Positions 48,050 through 59,812 of a stretch of 64,000 nt of DNA are shown here, in pieces (the first letter of the stretch is position 1; each line of letters begins with the position of its first letter). Origin of the DNA: Tubiluchus corallicola (Eukaryota; Priapulida; Priapulimorpha; Priapulimorphida; Tubiluchidae). Made by a program: the position numbers and the translations under genes. The DNA is taken from the NCBI GenBank assembly GCA_030141605.1, contig JAQGDQ010000007.1, positions 1,599,173-1,663,172 on the forward strand. Direction: 5' to 3'. The notes beneath the pieces are model-generated. The model was given only the letters and a program-made list of their open reading frames with translations, made no database searches and was not told where the DNA came from.

Positions 48050-50208
48050 CGGACAGTACCTAAACAGTATGAAGTTACTACTTAATAAATTATATTAACG
48101 ACTGAAGTTAATTTTGACATCTTTATCATTATAATAAAAGACAATTTATTGCTTATCCTCATAGATAATAATATCACTAAGTAATCTGTAGGTAGGCTAC
48201 AGTACTATTACCGGCAAAAGTTAGCACCGCCATGCTAGAGTGTACCCTCTTGCTATCATTGCATGCTTTCTTGATAGGTCTTGACATTTTTGCGTATTTT
48301 TGTGCCAATACTTTGCTAAAATGGTGATAAATTATTGTGCCTTCTGTTGCACAATGGAGTCAAAGCCAAAGAATGTGACATTACCTTTCACTGATAACAT
48401 ATTTTTTATTTGGCAAGTTTGGCACTTTGTTTGGTTTGCATAATTAATCGCACTTTGCATAATCTCATGTCTCTTCTTTGTTGCTGCATACGCATAATAA
48501 AATATTTTTTGTTAGGCATATTTTCTGCCTGATACATCTGTTATAATATAACTATATACCTGCTATGCTACTATGGGGAGACATCCTTAGAACTGATAAT
48601 GTAAACATATTTTTCTGGTTAATAAAACCTGAAAATGGTTAAAAGTTCGGTAAATTATAAAGAAAATATTTTCCTATCATAAACCAGCAGTTATTCGTGT
48701 GTCAACAGGGGAATATATGCTGCTGCTTTAATAGCAAAAATAGGTCGATGCTGCGTTCACGCAAAGGAACAAAAGTATAACTCATCCCACCGCGCGTTGC
48801 GTACATCCACCGATAGTTGTTTGAGTGAGTATAGCTTAACTAGCTTTACCTAGTAAAATATTATCTTTGACTATCCTATCTCTTTAAAAAAAACGCGATA
48901 TTTACTTCAGTTTGTTCAATTCTTGGTTAAATTTAAACAAATAGTATACGGCAGGAACATAATAATTTCTGCATGTGAGCCGCCATGACAGAAAAACCTT
49001 CGCCACCTGTTGTAGACTTGTACAATCGCTCGGAAGAGTGATTCTCACACTTTTTCGCAGCTTTGATTTGCTTTTACACACTTAACCTCCTTTTTTATTT
49101 CTTTTTTCTATTGTGACTTCAATAAGCTTTGCATTCTTTCAAAATTTATACCTAAATCATACACACTTATAACTTCTCTAATTTCTGTCCTCCAACTTCT
49201 GGGAATGTTTAAATCACATAATATTATACAAAATAGCATCTTTCAGCACTTCTTTTATTATCAGATAACAGCACACTTCGGTACCACATTAATTCTTTAT
49301 AATGTGTTATTTGCCTTAAAAGCCATACTGCCCAGATCATCATTCCTCCTCAGTAGCTCGTAGATATTTTCTGTTTTATCATACGTTTTGGGGCTACTTT
49401 CTGCCATTTTTATACTTTCTTCATTGTTTGTTTCTATCAATTCACCTCCATATTGAAAATTAAACTAGGATCATTGTTGTTGTGTCGTACAATAACCACC
49501 CTACTTTTATAGGCTCAGTTCATTCAGCATCAGATCGAGCTACTCCGATTCATAATACATGTATCATCATATTTTATTATGCCATGATGCTCCACTTTCT
49601 TACTTCTTTTCTCGCAGACATGTTATAACTTCCTGTTCCATTGATGTATTCAGGCCTATTTATATACGGCTGCCATTTTTAATTTTTGCTTTTTTAATAT
49701 TAAATACGTCAACACCTTTTATCTGGCTTTACTGACTACCATCTTTTGTGATTTTTCACAATTAATGTAAGACAGCACAGGTAAATTTAAAGCCTTTAAT
49801 CCTGTATGACATGTATGTACGTGTTGAGATCCACGATCAAATTCCCAAGTACCCAGCTTATGCTGCTATATATTATTATTGTTGTTGCTGTTGTTGTCGT
49901 TGTCATTGTTAACTAGTTGTTGTTGTTAACTTATCGTTGCTGTTTTGGAAAAAGCTAATTTTATAATTTTAAAATTTAATTATTAATGTTAGTTCAGTTA
50001 ATTTACATTAAAATTTGCTGTACGAAAATGCAGTATTCAAACAGTGCTAACTGCTAAGGTGTTACAAACGTACACTATTATAATTATTATTAAAATGGTA
50101 CATTACTGATACTTTTTGAGGCTCTATAACTTTTAACTTTTTTAAAAAAATGATAAAATTTATAATTACTTTACATTAGTCTTTGCAAAAATACGTCTTC
50201 GAACTGTA
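48050..50208. other. Intergenic region, mostly featureless
   Basis: AT-rich, with a possible THAP-like remnant at 48321 and a TTG/TTA trinucleotide-rich patch near 49870-49930. No exon supported. Confidence 0.5.
48321..48428 (+). pseudogene. Possible THAP zinc-finger remnant
   Basis: From ATG at 48321 the frame reads MVINYCAFCCTMESKPKNVT and then LPFTDN. The order Met, Asn-Tyr-Cys, Cys, and a basic stretch leading to VTLPF resembles the first residues of THAP domains (C-x2-4-C, then a Phe-Pro region). The following His and Trp positions are not convincingly present and the frame soon ends. THAP domains occur in P-element transposases and domesticated factors. This is a weak resemblance only. 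Confidence 0.3.
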
Positions 50209-50219
50209 AAGCCTACGTT

Positions 50220-50761
50220 AAAACTTTTCTTTTGCAGGGTCTGACTGCTTAGCCTTAGAAAAACGTCATTCAGTCCTGTTTAAAGGATTTCTAAGTATCG
50301 TATCGAGTAAGCCTACATATGCTACGTATTTAGCTTTATGTTATCATATTATTCATAGAGAAGTTGATGTTGACTTTGACAAATTTTTTACCAAATTTAT
50401 CTTGCAATAGAACAAGGCAGAATCATTCTGTGAAGCTTTTCGTGCATCGAAGAGCTAAAGTATCATTTGGCTAATTTTTCTCAAATCAAGTTGTAGCGAT
50501 TTTGAACTCATTGCCTGCATATGTTGATGGTGGCCCTTCGTAACTGCACAAAATATTAAGTTATTTAAAAGTCGTTTATATAAAGCTAGCTTGCGTAAAA
50601 TCCTTGTACACAATAGGCAGTTCGTCTGTTTGTGTCTTTACCACACTCTTGTAAATTATATTTGTATGTTTTTTGCTAACGTGTTTTACATATATTGTTT
50701 TTATTGTATACTGTATTTTACTATTGGGTGTGAATAAAATAAATAAATAAATAAATAAATA
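50220..50761 (+). mobile_element. 3' end of a non-LTR retrotransposon with AAAT tail
   Basis: In frame from 50409 the sequence reads RTRQNHSVKLFVHRRAKVSF, a stop, then FFSNQVVAILNSLPAYVDGG (from 50475) followed by a stop at 50541. The FFSN-x-VV-x-hydrophobic-x-NSLP block is typical of the C-terminal end of many LINE reverse-transcriptase proteins. The downstream frame VFKSRL-like has shifted. The copy ends in an (AAAT)n run (about 50738-50761), as non-LTR elements with simple-repeat tails do. Two in-frame stops make it dead. The left limit is uncertain. Confidence 0.65.
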
Positions 50762-50922
50762 AGCTATATAGTAACCTTTTACGTATGAGGTAATTATTAA
50801 AATCATATAGACCGAGTATCTGGCACTCATATGTAGGCGTCGAAACAAATGCAAATTGAAAAGAAATATTAACCATTTTGCGAGCACCGTACCTTTGTAC
50901 ATATAGCTTCCGAGTTTGTATT

Positions 50923-51837
50923 TGTTGGGAGCCGTTTGGACCACTGCGCCAAGTAGACCACTTGATGCGCTAAAAGTAGTGTCCTACATGGGCAGCCCAA
51001 GTAGGACACTAGCGATTTTTGTCGAGAAACTTGCTCTGGCAAAACTTGTTTCCAGTTTATATTACCATTGTTTATAAGTATTGTTATGACATAATAAAGC
51101 ATAAAACAAAATTTCTTTTAGAAATGGATATTCCTTGGCAATTTGCAAATGCATTTCTTACAATAATTTCATCATTATGATTAACTCCATTAATATATCA
51201 TAACATTAAACCTAGTATCTAATGCTTTAAAGAGAGAAATTCTGCACACAGTTATTACAGAAATAATTGCAAATTTAAAAATGAGACAGATGCTGCTAAG
51301 CCTTCACAACACCAAAAAGTAATTTTTAACATTTAAGAAAAGCAAGGATAATTAGTTTTAATATTATCAGTAGTATTGTAACATGTAGGGCACTGTCCTA
51401 CATGGCTCGCTAGCCCATGTAGGACACATAGATCGCTAGAACGTTTATTTATAAGAAAACAATTATTTGCCCAAGAGGTAGTGAAACGGATCACCTGTTT
51501 GTGAAGTGAGACAAAATCAAAAATGATATACCTTAAACAAATGTTGAATTCGCAAAAAAGTGGGGTTTTTTCACTTCAACAACATTAATATCGAAACCAA
51601 ATTTAATATTGTCCGTTCTACCAGCTCAGAATAAAATTCTTTTATTTTATTAGATGTATAATAAATTATTCAACGTGTATTAACGTTTTTAATTATTATT
51701 ATTACATAAACAAGCACAACGGACGGTGTCAGTACACTTAACGACTGAATTCACGACCTGTCTCTAGTGTCCTACTTGGGCTAGCCCAAGTAGACCAATT
51801 GGTCTACTTGGCGCAGTGGTCCAAACGGCTCCCAACA
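50923..51837. mobile_element. Palindrome-rich MITE (915 bp) with 38-bp terminal inverted repeats
   Basis: Perfect 38-base inverted ends (50923-50960 and 51800-51837) start TGTTGGGAGCCGTTTGGACC. Flanking GTATT at 50918-50922 and 51838-51842 looks like a 5-bp target duplication. Inside are three further palindromes built from the same word GTCCTAC(A/T)TGGGC: 50978-51010 (16-base arms, one mismatch, one-base loop), 51394-51426 and about 51769-51795. A perfect GTAGACCAATTGGTCTAC lies at 51790-51807. No open frame. The superfamily is not assigned: the 5-bp duplication and the termini do not match a family I can name with confidence. Confidence 0.9.
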
Positions 51838-52466
51838 GTATTTATTTTGTGACTGATGACTGACTGTTAGTCATCTTGAGAGCAAATTGAAATCGATGCA
51901 GTTATTTTATCGTTTTTGTGATTTTTGCTTGTTTTAGAATTATTACGTAGTTTGACTAATCTAGATTTTGTGCTGTTTATGGTAATTAAGTTAAATTAAA
52001 AGTTAAGTGTAAGTACTATGTGCGGATTCGCCATAAATTTTGTTTAATGGTTAAATTTATAGGGTATGCGAGATTACTTATTTGGTATCATTGTGTGAAC
52101 TACATTCAGTCCTTTGTAAAAATGTAACCAAATAGTCTGTAATATTATTTTTAGGAAATAAATAACTTACTTATATAAGGAGTGTCATAATAAGTTATTG
52201 CACCACACATTTCTTTAAATTTTCTCCTTGTCATCCTGATTTTGTGCTAATAAAAGGATGTTTTTGTATTTTCTCTTTCCACTGCTCAACTGCAAGTAAG
52301 TAGTGACTACACATTGCTTGTTGTTAGTAATTAACGAATTATGTTAATTACTTCGTCTCTCCGTTACTTGTCCTTCTGTTACTAAAAAGTGCAAAATTAC
52401 TTTTTAATTTTTGATTCTATAATTCTTAGAGACTAGCATTTTCTTAAAAAGAAAAGTGTGTTGCTG

Positions 52467-52530
52467 CCAGGGCCGGCTCTACTGCTCGACAAACTAGACA
52501 GTTACCTAGGACGTCAAGCAGTTCTTTAAT
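52467..52530 (+). mobile_element. Fragment of a GGCCGGCTCTA-type repeat end
   Basis: The string ccagggccggctctactgct followed by aaactagacagttacctagg resembles the terminal sequence of a widespread class of short DNA-transposon repeats in animals. A related word in inverse orientation (ggcaactgcccagtgtg) lies near 63288. Short and incomplete. Confidence 0.3.
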
Positions 52531-53698
52531 TTTTAAGTCTAGCATAAGTATTAATACTATTCATGTGAAATTTTAAGTACACAACACCTTAACCAAATGA
52601 ACCAAACTACATCATTTTTGGATTTCCTGTCAAAATGTAAGATTCATCGATGCTAGCAAGTATTTTTCCTAAGACTACGTCACACACTACTGATGCTTTT
52701 CTCTGCTTTCTGCTTGCAGTTTCTATCGTATGCATACAGCTGCAGGAAGTGCATATAGTAATGATTTTTCTGTTAAAAAAGTTTTTTTATATAGCAAATA
52801 AACTTATAAGAATCAAAGTCTTCAGTTTACTAAATTGCAAGGAACAACAAGTTTATAGTAACACAGTGTAGAGTGACTATGATGTTAATTTAGTCCCTCA
52901 ATCCATTACTTTATAGCATAACCTAGCAACTCTTAAGCACATTGTTCTAGGAGGGTTTATACTTTCATTCAGGTGCCACAGTCTCTCTATTACTGCTTGA
53001 GTTTGCCCACATATAAGTACAGCGAGGGTTCCTAGTGGGACGCCACTTTTTTCCTCGATTTTTATTTTTTCGCAAGACGTGTGCTTGGCACTAAATTCGA
53101 AGTGTTTCAATGCTAGCGAAACACAAATTTATCATACCATTTATAAAACAAGCCTGTTAAAACAAGGCTTCTGAATATTACAAGGAAATTCCAAAGCCCG
53201 CTAAGTCTTAGTCTTAAATAATGTATTTAAACCGTGCTTACAGCAAGCTCTGATATTACAAAATATTGCTTATTATCAGGGAATTTTCTGGCCCCATGAT
53301 TGTATTTACCCTGCATATAACGAGCGCGAGTTCCAAAACACTGTGTTATGTGTATCAACTGTCAAGTACAGCACAATCATTCAGATGTGCTGGTGAGTCA
53401 ACAGCTTAGTACAAACGCTGCTGTAATTATAACCTATAGACTGCAGGTAGAATGAAGCGAGCAGGATGAGTCAGAAAAACAACAAGTTTGTCAACGTGTT
53501 AGGAAGCTATCAGATGACAGTAAACAGTCAACTTGACAGCTCCTTAAATAAAGTGTTGCAAATTTAATGTGATGCAGACAACAACGACCAAAGCTGTTCT
53601 GCTTTGCAAAATAAATAATTCTGAGACTTTGCAAAGTTTAATTTTTAATAAAAATACCATTTTAAAATAGCACAGTGCTTTTATTTATAATTAAAGGA

Positions 53699-53905
53699 GT
53701 GTAGAGTTAATTATTAGACAACGTTTCAGCCCATGATGAAATGCTCATAATCAGTTATACTAAGCCTGTGCAGCTATTTAAATAAAAAAAAAACCAGCTT
53801 GCTAGAGTGCAGAGTTAATTATTAGGCAATGTTTCAGCCCATGATGAAATGCTCATAATCAGTTATACTAAGCCTGTACAGCTATTTAAATAAAAAAACC
53901 AGCTA
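53699..53905. repeat. 108-bp tandem dimer inside unit 1
   Basis: Two near-identical 108-base units: gtagagttaattattagaca at 53701 and gcagagttaattattaggca at 53809. Both contain cagcccatgatgaaatgctc and agctatttaaataaaaaaa. The dimer is copied with the larger duplication, at 58587-58793. No function assigned. Confidence 0.9.
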
Positions 53906-54224
53906 TGCTTTCCGCCCACGCAGACATCCAGGCTCTTGCGCCGTTAACACCCACACAAAGCACTCAAATGTCTGCAAATGTCGCAATGAATGACAGTTGT
54001 GGTTTAGAAAAACAACTCGCTCAGTACTTTTATGCAGGTATTTATTGCATAAAATACTGCCTCTGTAATAGAAATAATAGAGTTTAGAGTTTACTCTTTC
54101 ATGATGAAATATTTGCTGAACAGTGGCACTCATTAGAAAACTTATGCCAGTCTCAAAAGAAAGTGCTATGTCATCGTTTCATATCAGCCTTATGGGTTTC
54201 ATTTCTATATAGCACACCCACTCA

Positions 54225-54320
54225 CTCGGACAATTTGCCTCGGCTATAACGAGACTCTGTTATAGCGAGCAAATTTCGGCAGTCCCTTGAAACTCGTTAT
54301 AAATGGAATATACTCTATTT
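54225..54320. mobile_element. Possible pogo/Tigger-type remnant
   Basis: The words ggctataacgagactctgtt and aaactcgttataaatggaat resemble the CTCGTTATAACGAG-type terminal sequence of Tigger-like repeats as I know them. There are no matching ends and no TA flank pair. The same sequence recurs 4,888 bases later. Confidence 0.25.
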
Positions 54321-54924
54321 GTATCTTCCTAGTCAGTAGTGGATTTTAACAGCAAGTCTACCAGGGTCAGTGGACCTTTAATTGATAAAAGACTGTGCTC
54401 GATAATGTATTTTCTTTATCGGCAAAAGGCAGTATAAATTATTAATACTAAAGGGGCATTAGTTTTAAATTCAACTCTTTTTCCTAAGTTGGTTCACATT
54501 TTTGTTTTGAGTTTTTTCCTTTATGTTAATCCCATTACTGCATGCAATTTGGGAGCACATCCACAAGTATAACCAGAAAAGGATCAAAAGTCAAAACCAG
54601 TGACTGTGGCATCTAGTGAGCCTTCTAATAAAGGCTAATTACAAGTCCAACAATTTATTTTAGTTAAGTATATTCGACTTAAGTCAACGATGTTTACGAT
54701 ATGCATGCCCATTAAGCTGATATAATTGTGTTGTATAAATTAAGTTTACTGTCACTCCGATACACATTTTTGTATGTATTAAATACTTAACTTTTATCAG
54801 TTGTGCAGAATAATCTTTTAGAAAACTGATTTACATGCTTTTGCATTTGAGTAGGAATGTTTGTAACCAATAGTTTTATATTTACAGATACATTTGCAAG
54901 TAAAAGTTTTCTACCACTGTCAAA

Positions 54925-55596
54925 ATGGATTGGTTATTTGGTCGAAGGAAAACACCAGAAGAAATGCTGAGGCAAAACCAGCGTGCCCTCAATAAAGCCA
55001 TGAGAGAATTAGACCGTGAGCGTACAAAAATGGAACAATCAGAAAAGAAGATTATAGCTGATATAAAGAAAATGGCTAAGCAAGGACAAATGGATGCAGT
55101 TAAAATAATGGCAAAGGACCTGGTTCGAACTCGTCGTTATTGTAAAAAATTTATGTTGATGAGAGCAAATATTCAGGCTGTGTCACTCAAAATTCAAACA
55201 TTGAAATCGACAAATTCCATGGCTCAAGCTATGAAAGGTGTTACAAAAGCAATGACAAATATGAACAAGCAAATGAAGCTGCCTCAAATTCAAAAGATTA
55301 TGATGGAATTTGAAAAGCAGTCTGAAATTATGGATATGAAAGAGGAGATGATGGCTGATGTAATCGATGATGCAATGGGCGATGAGGAAGATGAAGAAGA
55401 AAGTGACGCTGTTGTTGCACAAGTATTGGATGAACTTGGTCTGCAAATGACAGATGAACTTTCCTCACTCCCACAGGCAGCTGGATCACTGAAAGCATCA
55501 ACACTGCCAGGAGCACAACAGCCTGTGGCAGCCGGAGGAACTCCTGATGCAGATGATGATCTACAAGCCAGATTAAATAATCTCAGGAGAGAGTGA
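54925..55596 (+). CDS. CHMP2A (charged multivesicular body protein 2a), copy 1, 223 aa
   Basis: ESCRT-III subunit (yeast Vps2 orthologue) that polymerises on membranes with CHMP3 and CHMP4 for vesicle budding into endosomes, cytokinetic abscission and membrane repair, and recruits VPS4. The coding region is a single exon. Hallmarks: MDWLFGRRKTPEEMLRQNQR at the N terminus, the basic core IIADIKKMAKQGQMDAVKIM, RANIQAVSLKIQTLKS and MAQAMKGVTKAM, LPQIQKIMMEFE, the acidic stretch DAMGDEEDEEESDAV, and the C-terminal MIT-interacting motif ending LQARLNNLRRE. Length matches the family. An acceptor-like ttttatatttacag ends at 54887, so an intron in the 5' untranslated region is possible. AATAAA follows at 55629-55634. 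Residue 20 context is NQRALNK, with Ala at codon 21. Confidence 0.97.
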   Translation: MDWLFGRRKTPEEMLRQNQRALNKAMRELDRERTKMEQSEKKIIADIKKMAKQGQMDAVKIMAKDLVRTRRYCKKFMLMRANIQAVSLKIQTLKSTNSMAQAMKGVTKAMTNMNKQMKLPQIQKIMMEFEKQSEIMDMKEEMMADVIDDAMGDEEDEEESDAVVAQVLDELGLQMTDELSSLPQAAGSLKASTLPGAQQPVAAGGTPDADDDLQARLNNLRRE

Positions 55597-55628
55597 AAGT
55601 AATCTATTTCTACTTTGCATTATGTGAA

Positions 55629-55634
55629 AATAAA
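55629..55634 (+). promoter_or_regulatory. Polyadenylation signal, CHMP2A copy 1
   Basis: AATAAA about 33 bases after the stop codon, which implies a very short 3' untranslated region. The same hexamer serves copy 2 at 60517-60522. Confidence 0.65.
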
Positions 55635-57044
55635 ACAGCCTTTGACAACTGGAGTCAAGTTTTTATTTACTGAGAATAGTTAGGTTACTTGTAGATTCGG
55701 ATATAAAAATTCTGTCAGGTACAGTCAAAGACTTCAATTTTACGGTATTCTTGTGTCGCCAAATTGTCATTATCTGCAATTATGAAACTTGTTTTACATA
55801 ATGTACATTACTGAGTAAACAACATAAACAGCATTTCCTTGTGTGCATTATACTCTGCATGTCGGTATGGCACCATATTGAAAGATTAAGTTGTAAAAAT
55901 GTGATATATTAATTAGTTTTTATATGACCAACATTGAACTCTGATAGCTAATGCATTGATATTGACATGCTAGTCTGAATTTTTTTTGTTGTTGTCTTCA
56001 TCAGTCAAGTTCGGATTATTTCAGTGTAATGTCATGTCTTATCATCAACACCATGTGAACAATTTCTTCAAATTTGTTTATTTGGTTTTCATATGTGTGC
56101 TCAACAAACCAAAACTGTCCATAAGTTGGCATAGTTCAAGCTATGTTACAATGACTCAAAATAACATGTAGAAAAATTGGGTCAATATCAGTTATTTTTA
56201 CAAAAATAAACGCTAAATTTACTGGGCTTCATAACTGTAACTGCAGTGTTCTTTTACAAAGTCCACTTTTAGCAACCACTTTTCCATACGTTGATAGTGT
56301 TTTTGTAGAAATGTGACAAAAAAATGGCAAACTTCAGGACCGCTTTTGTCAAAATAATGTTTTTCATGATGCAGCATGCACCTCAACGTTGACATCTGTG
56401 CTTAGAAATAATGTAGAGTAATGGCCAATGAGCTAGGTATCAAAGTGGAAAATCAGGAAGTGTGAATAACTAGGAATGCCTACCTGCCGACTTATGGACG
56501 TTTTTCCTATGCAAACAGGATTGTGAACAAGTCAGTAGTTGATACCTTATATGCATAGTCTCATCAACAGAAACCAATGCATATAGTGTTGCATAGCCTG
56601 GTTAATTTTTTCCTGGCCAGTTTGTTACTAAACAGTGTATGTCTTTCTCTAAGCAACATACCACATTAAAGGTGTATGTATGAAACATCAGTGTTGAGGT
56701 TAAAATTATCACTCCTGTTCATTAGACCTTTGGTTTTGAAATTATTTCTACATGCAGTTATTTTTAATTATTAATCATGTATGTGTATATGGTTAAAAAT
56801 TAGTTTTATTTGATTCATTCTTTTAGATAAAACTGATCTAATAATTAGAAAATTTGTAAATTTAGCAAATAAAAAATGTAATAATTTTCAGTTGAATGAT
56901 GTGGGTTTACTGTGGTAACGACTTTAGGTGAGAAAGCCAATTTTTAATGGCTTCAGTCTTCTAACCAGTAAGAGTGAACATTGTTAAAAATTTAGTGTAG
57001 AAAAATTTTATTCAAATAGTTATAGCTGGAATTGTAGAGTAACC

Positions 57045-57112
57045 TAGTGGCGCAACAGCTGTCGCTGTGTATGATAACCAGCATTAGCAATCAGTTGAAA
57101 TTTCGATTCAAT
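57045..57112 (+). repeat. tRNA-like SINE head, unit 1
   Basis: The stretch tagtggcgcaacagctgtcg resembles a degenerate tRNA A box. About 45 bases on, aatttcgattcaa resembles a degenerate B box (consensus GGTTCGANTCC), a spacing usual for RNA polymerase III promoters of SINEs. No clear body or tail could be bounded. The copy at 61933-62000 is part of the large duplication. Confidence 0.35.
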
Positions 57113-59812
57113 TGAAAATTATTTCGATCTTAGTTATGTAATGAAATGTCTCATAAAGTGCATTTTACATGTAAACTTTATACTGAGTAACACTCCTGAG
57201 TGAAAGCCCACAAAGTAAATACTGAGATAAGTTCAACATTTATTTGCAGTTGTACAGTGTACAACGTTACCTACGATTACAATTGCAATTCCTGGTAATA
57301 GCACTGCAAAAAGTAGCCCATGTCCAGTGGCTGTTTGTTCCTAGCTGCTTTCTTCAGTAATATTTGGATTTACTTACATTCCATTTCTTTCTTACATGCT
57401 TAGCATTACAGTGGCTGAGTCATCATAATAGAACAGCTAACTACTGTGTAGGCTGCTGGGTGTCAGTGTGGAGAATCTAGGTAACCATTGAAACAGCAAG
57501 GCATGAAAATCATTAAACATGACTAATGAAGGAACATATTTTCGTAATTTAGTGATAAAATACATTTATTACCACTGGTATACTCAATCACTTGAAGCAA
57601 AATGTCTTCATTCGTCTTTAAACATAACTTATCTGGATAAAAACAATCAGTCACAAACCAATTTTTTCTTTTTTTTATATAGCAAATAAACTTATAAGAA
57701 TCAAAGTCTTCAGTTTACTAAATTGCAAGGAACAACAAGTTTATAGTAACACAGTGTAGAGTGACTATGATGTTAATTTAGTCCCTCAATCCATTACTTT
57801 ATAGCATAACCTAGCAACTCTTAAGCACATTGTTCTAGGAGGGTTTATACTTTCATTCAGGTGCCACAGTCTCTCTATTACTGCTTGAGTTTGCCCACAT
57901 ATAAGTACAGCGAGGGTTCCTAGTGGGACGCCACTTTTTTCCTCGATTTTTATTTTTTCGCAAGACGTGTGCTTGGCACTAAATTCGAAGTGTTTCAATG
58001 CTAGCGAAACACAAATTTATCATACCATTTATAAAACAAGCCTGTTAAAACAAGGCTTCTGAATATTACAAGGAAATTCCAAAGCCCGCTAAGTCTTAGT
58101 CTTAAATAATGTATTTAAACCGTGCTTACAGCAAGCTCTGATATTACAAAATATTGCTTATTATCAGGGAATTTTCTGGCCCCATGATTGTATTTACCCT
58201 GCATATAACGAGCGCGAGTTCCAAAACACTGTGTTATGTGTATCAACTGTCAAGTACAGCACAATCATTCAGATGTGCTGGTGAGTCAACAGCTTAGTAC
58301 AAACGCTGCTGTAATTATAACCTATAGACTGCAGGTAGAATGAAGCGAGCAGGATGAGTCAGAAAAACAACAAGTTTGTCAACGTGTTAGGAAGCTATCA
58401 GATGACAGTAAACAGTCAACTTGACAGCTCCTTAAATAAAGTGTTGCAAATTTAATGTGATGCAGACAACAACGACCAAAGCTGTTCTGCTTTGCAAAAT
58501 AAATAATTCTGAGACTTTGCAAAGTTTAATTTTTAATAAAAATACCATTTTAAAATAGCACAGTGCTTTTATTTATAATTAAAGGAGTGTAGAGTTAATT
58601 ATTAGACAACGTTTCAGCCCATGATGAAATGCTCATAATCAGTTATACTAAGCCTGTGCAGCTATTTAAATAAAAAAAAAACCAGCTTGCTAGAGTGCAG
58701 AGTTAATTATTAGGCAATGTTTCAGCCCATGATGAAATGCTCATAATCAGTTATACTAAGCCTGTACAGCTATTTAAATAAAAAAACCAGCTATGCTTTC
58801 CGCCCACGCAGACATCCAGGCTCTTGCGCCGTTAACACCCACACAAAGCACTCAAATGTCTGCAAATGTCGCAATGAATGACAGTTGTGGTTTAGAAAAA
58901 CAACTCGCTCAGTACTTTTATGCAGGTATTTATTGCATAAAATACTGCCTCTGTAATAGAAATAATAGAGTTTAGAGTTTACTCTTTCATGATGAAATAT
59001 TTGCTGAACAGTGGCACTCATTAGAAAACTTATGCCAGTCTCAAAAGAAAGTGCTATGTCATCGTTTCATATCAGCCTTATGGGTTTCATTTCTATATAG
59101 CACACCCACTCACTCGGACAATTTGCCTCGGCTATAACGAGACTCTGTTATAGCGAGCAAATTTCGGCAGTCCCTTGAAACTCGTTATAAATGGAATATA
59201 CTCTATTTGTATCTTCCTAGTCAGTAGTGGATTTTAACAGCAAGTCTACCAGGGTCAGTGGACCTTTAATTGATAAAAGACTGTGCTCGATAATGTATTT
59301 TCTTTATCGGCAAAAGGCAGTATAAATTATTAATACTAAAGGGGCATTAGTTTTAAATTCAACTCTTTTTCCTAAGTTGGTTCACATTTTTGTTTTGAGT
59401 TTTTTCCTTTATGTTAATCCCATTACTGCATGCAATTTGGGAGCACATCCACAAGTATAACCAGAAAAGGATCAAAAGTCAAAACCAGTGACTGTGGCAT
59501 CTAGTGAGCCTTCTAATAAAGGCTAATTACAAGTCCAACAATTTATTTTAGTTAAGTATATTCGACTTAAGTCAACGATGTTTACGATATGCATGCCCAT
59601 TAAGCTGATATAATTGTGTTGTATAAATTAAGTTTACTGTCACTCCGATACACATTTTTGTATGTATTAAATACTTAACTTTTATCAGTTGTGCAGAATA
59701 ATCTTTTAGAAAACTGATTTACATGCTTTTGCATTTGAGTAGGAATGTTTGTAACCAATAGTTTTATATTTACAGATACATTTGCAAGTAAAAGTTTTCT
59801 ACCACTGTCAAA

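Larger units (their letters stand above)
52782..57669 (+). repeat. 4,888-bp tandem duplication, unit 1
   Basis: First of two head-to-tail units. Every landmark compared recurs exactly 4,888 bases later (for example 52898/57786, 53903/58791, 54925/59813, 55986/60874), so no net insertion or deletion separates them. The join at about 57669 is a T-tract: the unit end (ttttttctttttttt) merges with the T-run preceding atatagcaaataaac at the unit start. The unit carries about 2.1 kb upstream of CHMP2A, the gene, and about 2.1 kb downstream. Confidence 0.97.

Noticed and set aside
52898-53110. 70-aa minus-strand frame, repeated at 57786-57998, with a frame pair at 53903-54133
   Set aside because: Its exact recurrence is explained by the 4,888-bp duplication, so it is not evidence of conservation; no domain seen.
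55183-55516. Minus-strand open frames inside CHMP2A (and the copies at 60071-60404)
   Set aside because: Antisense shadows of the ESCRT-III coding sequence.
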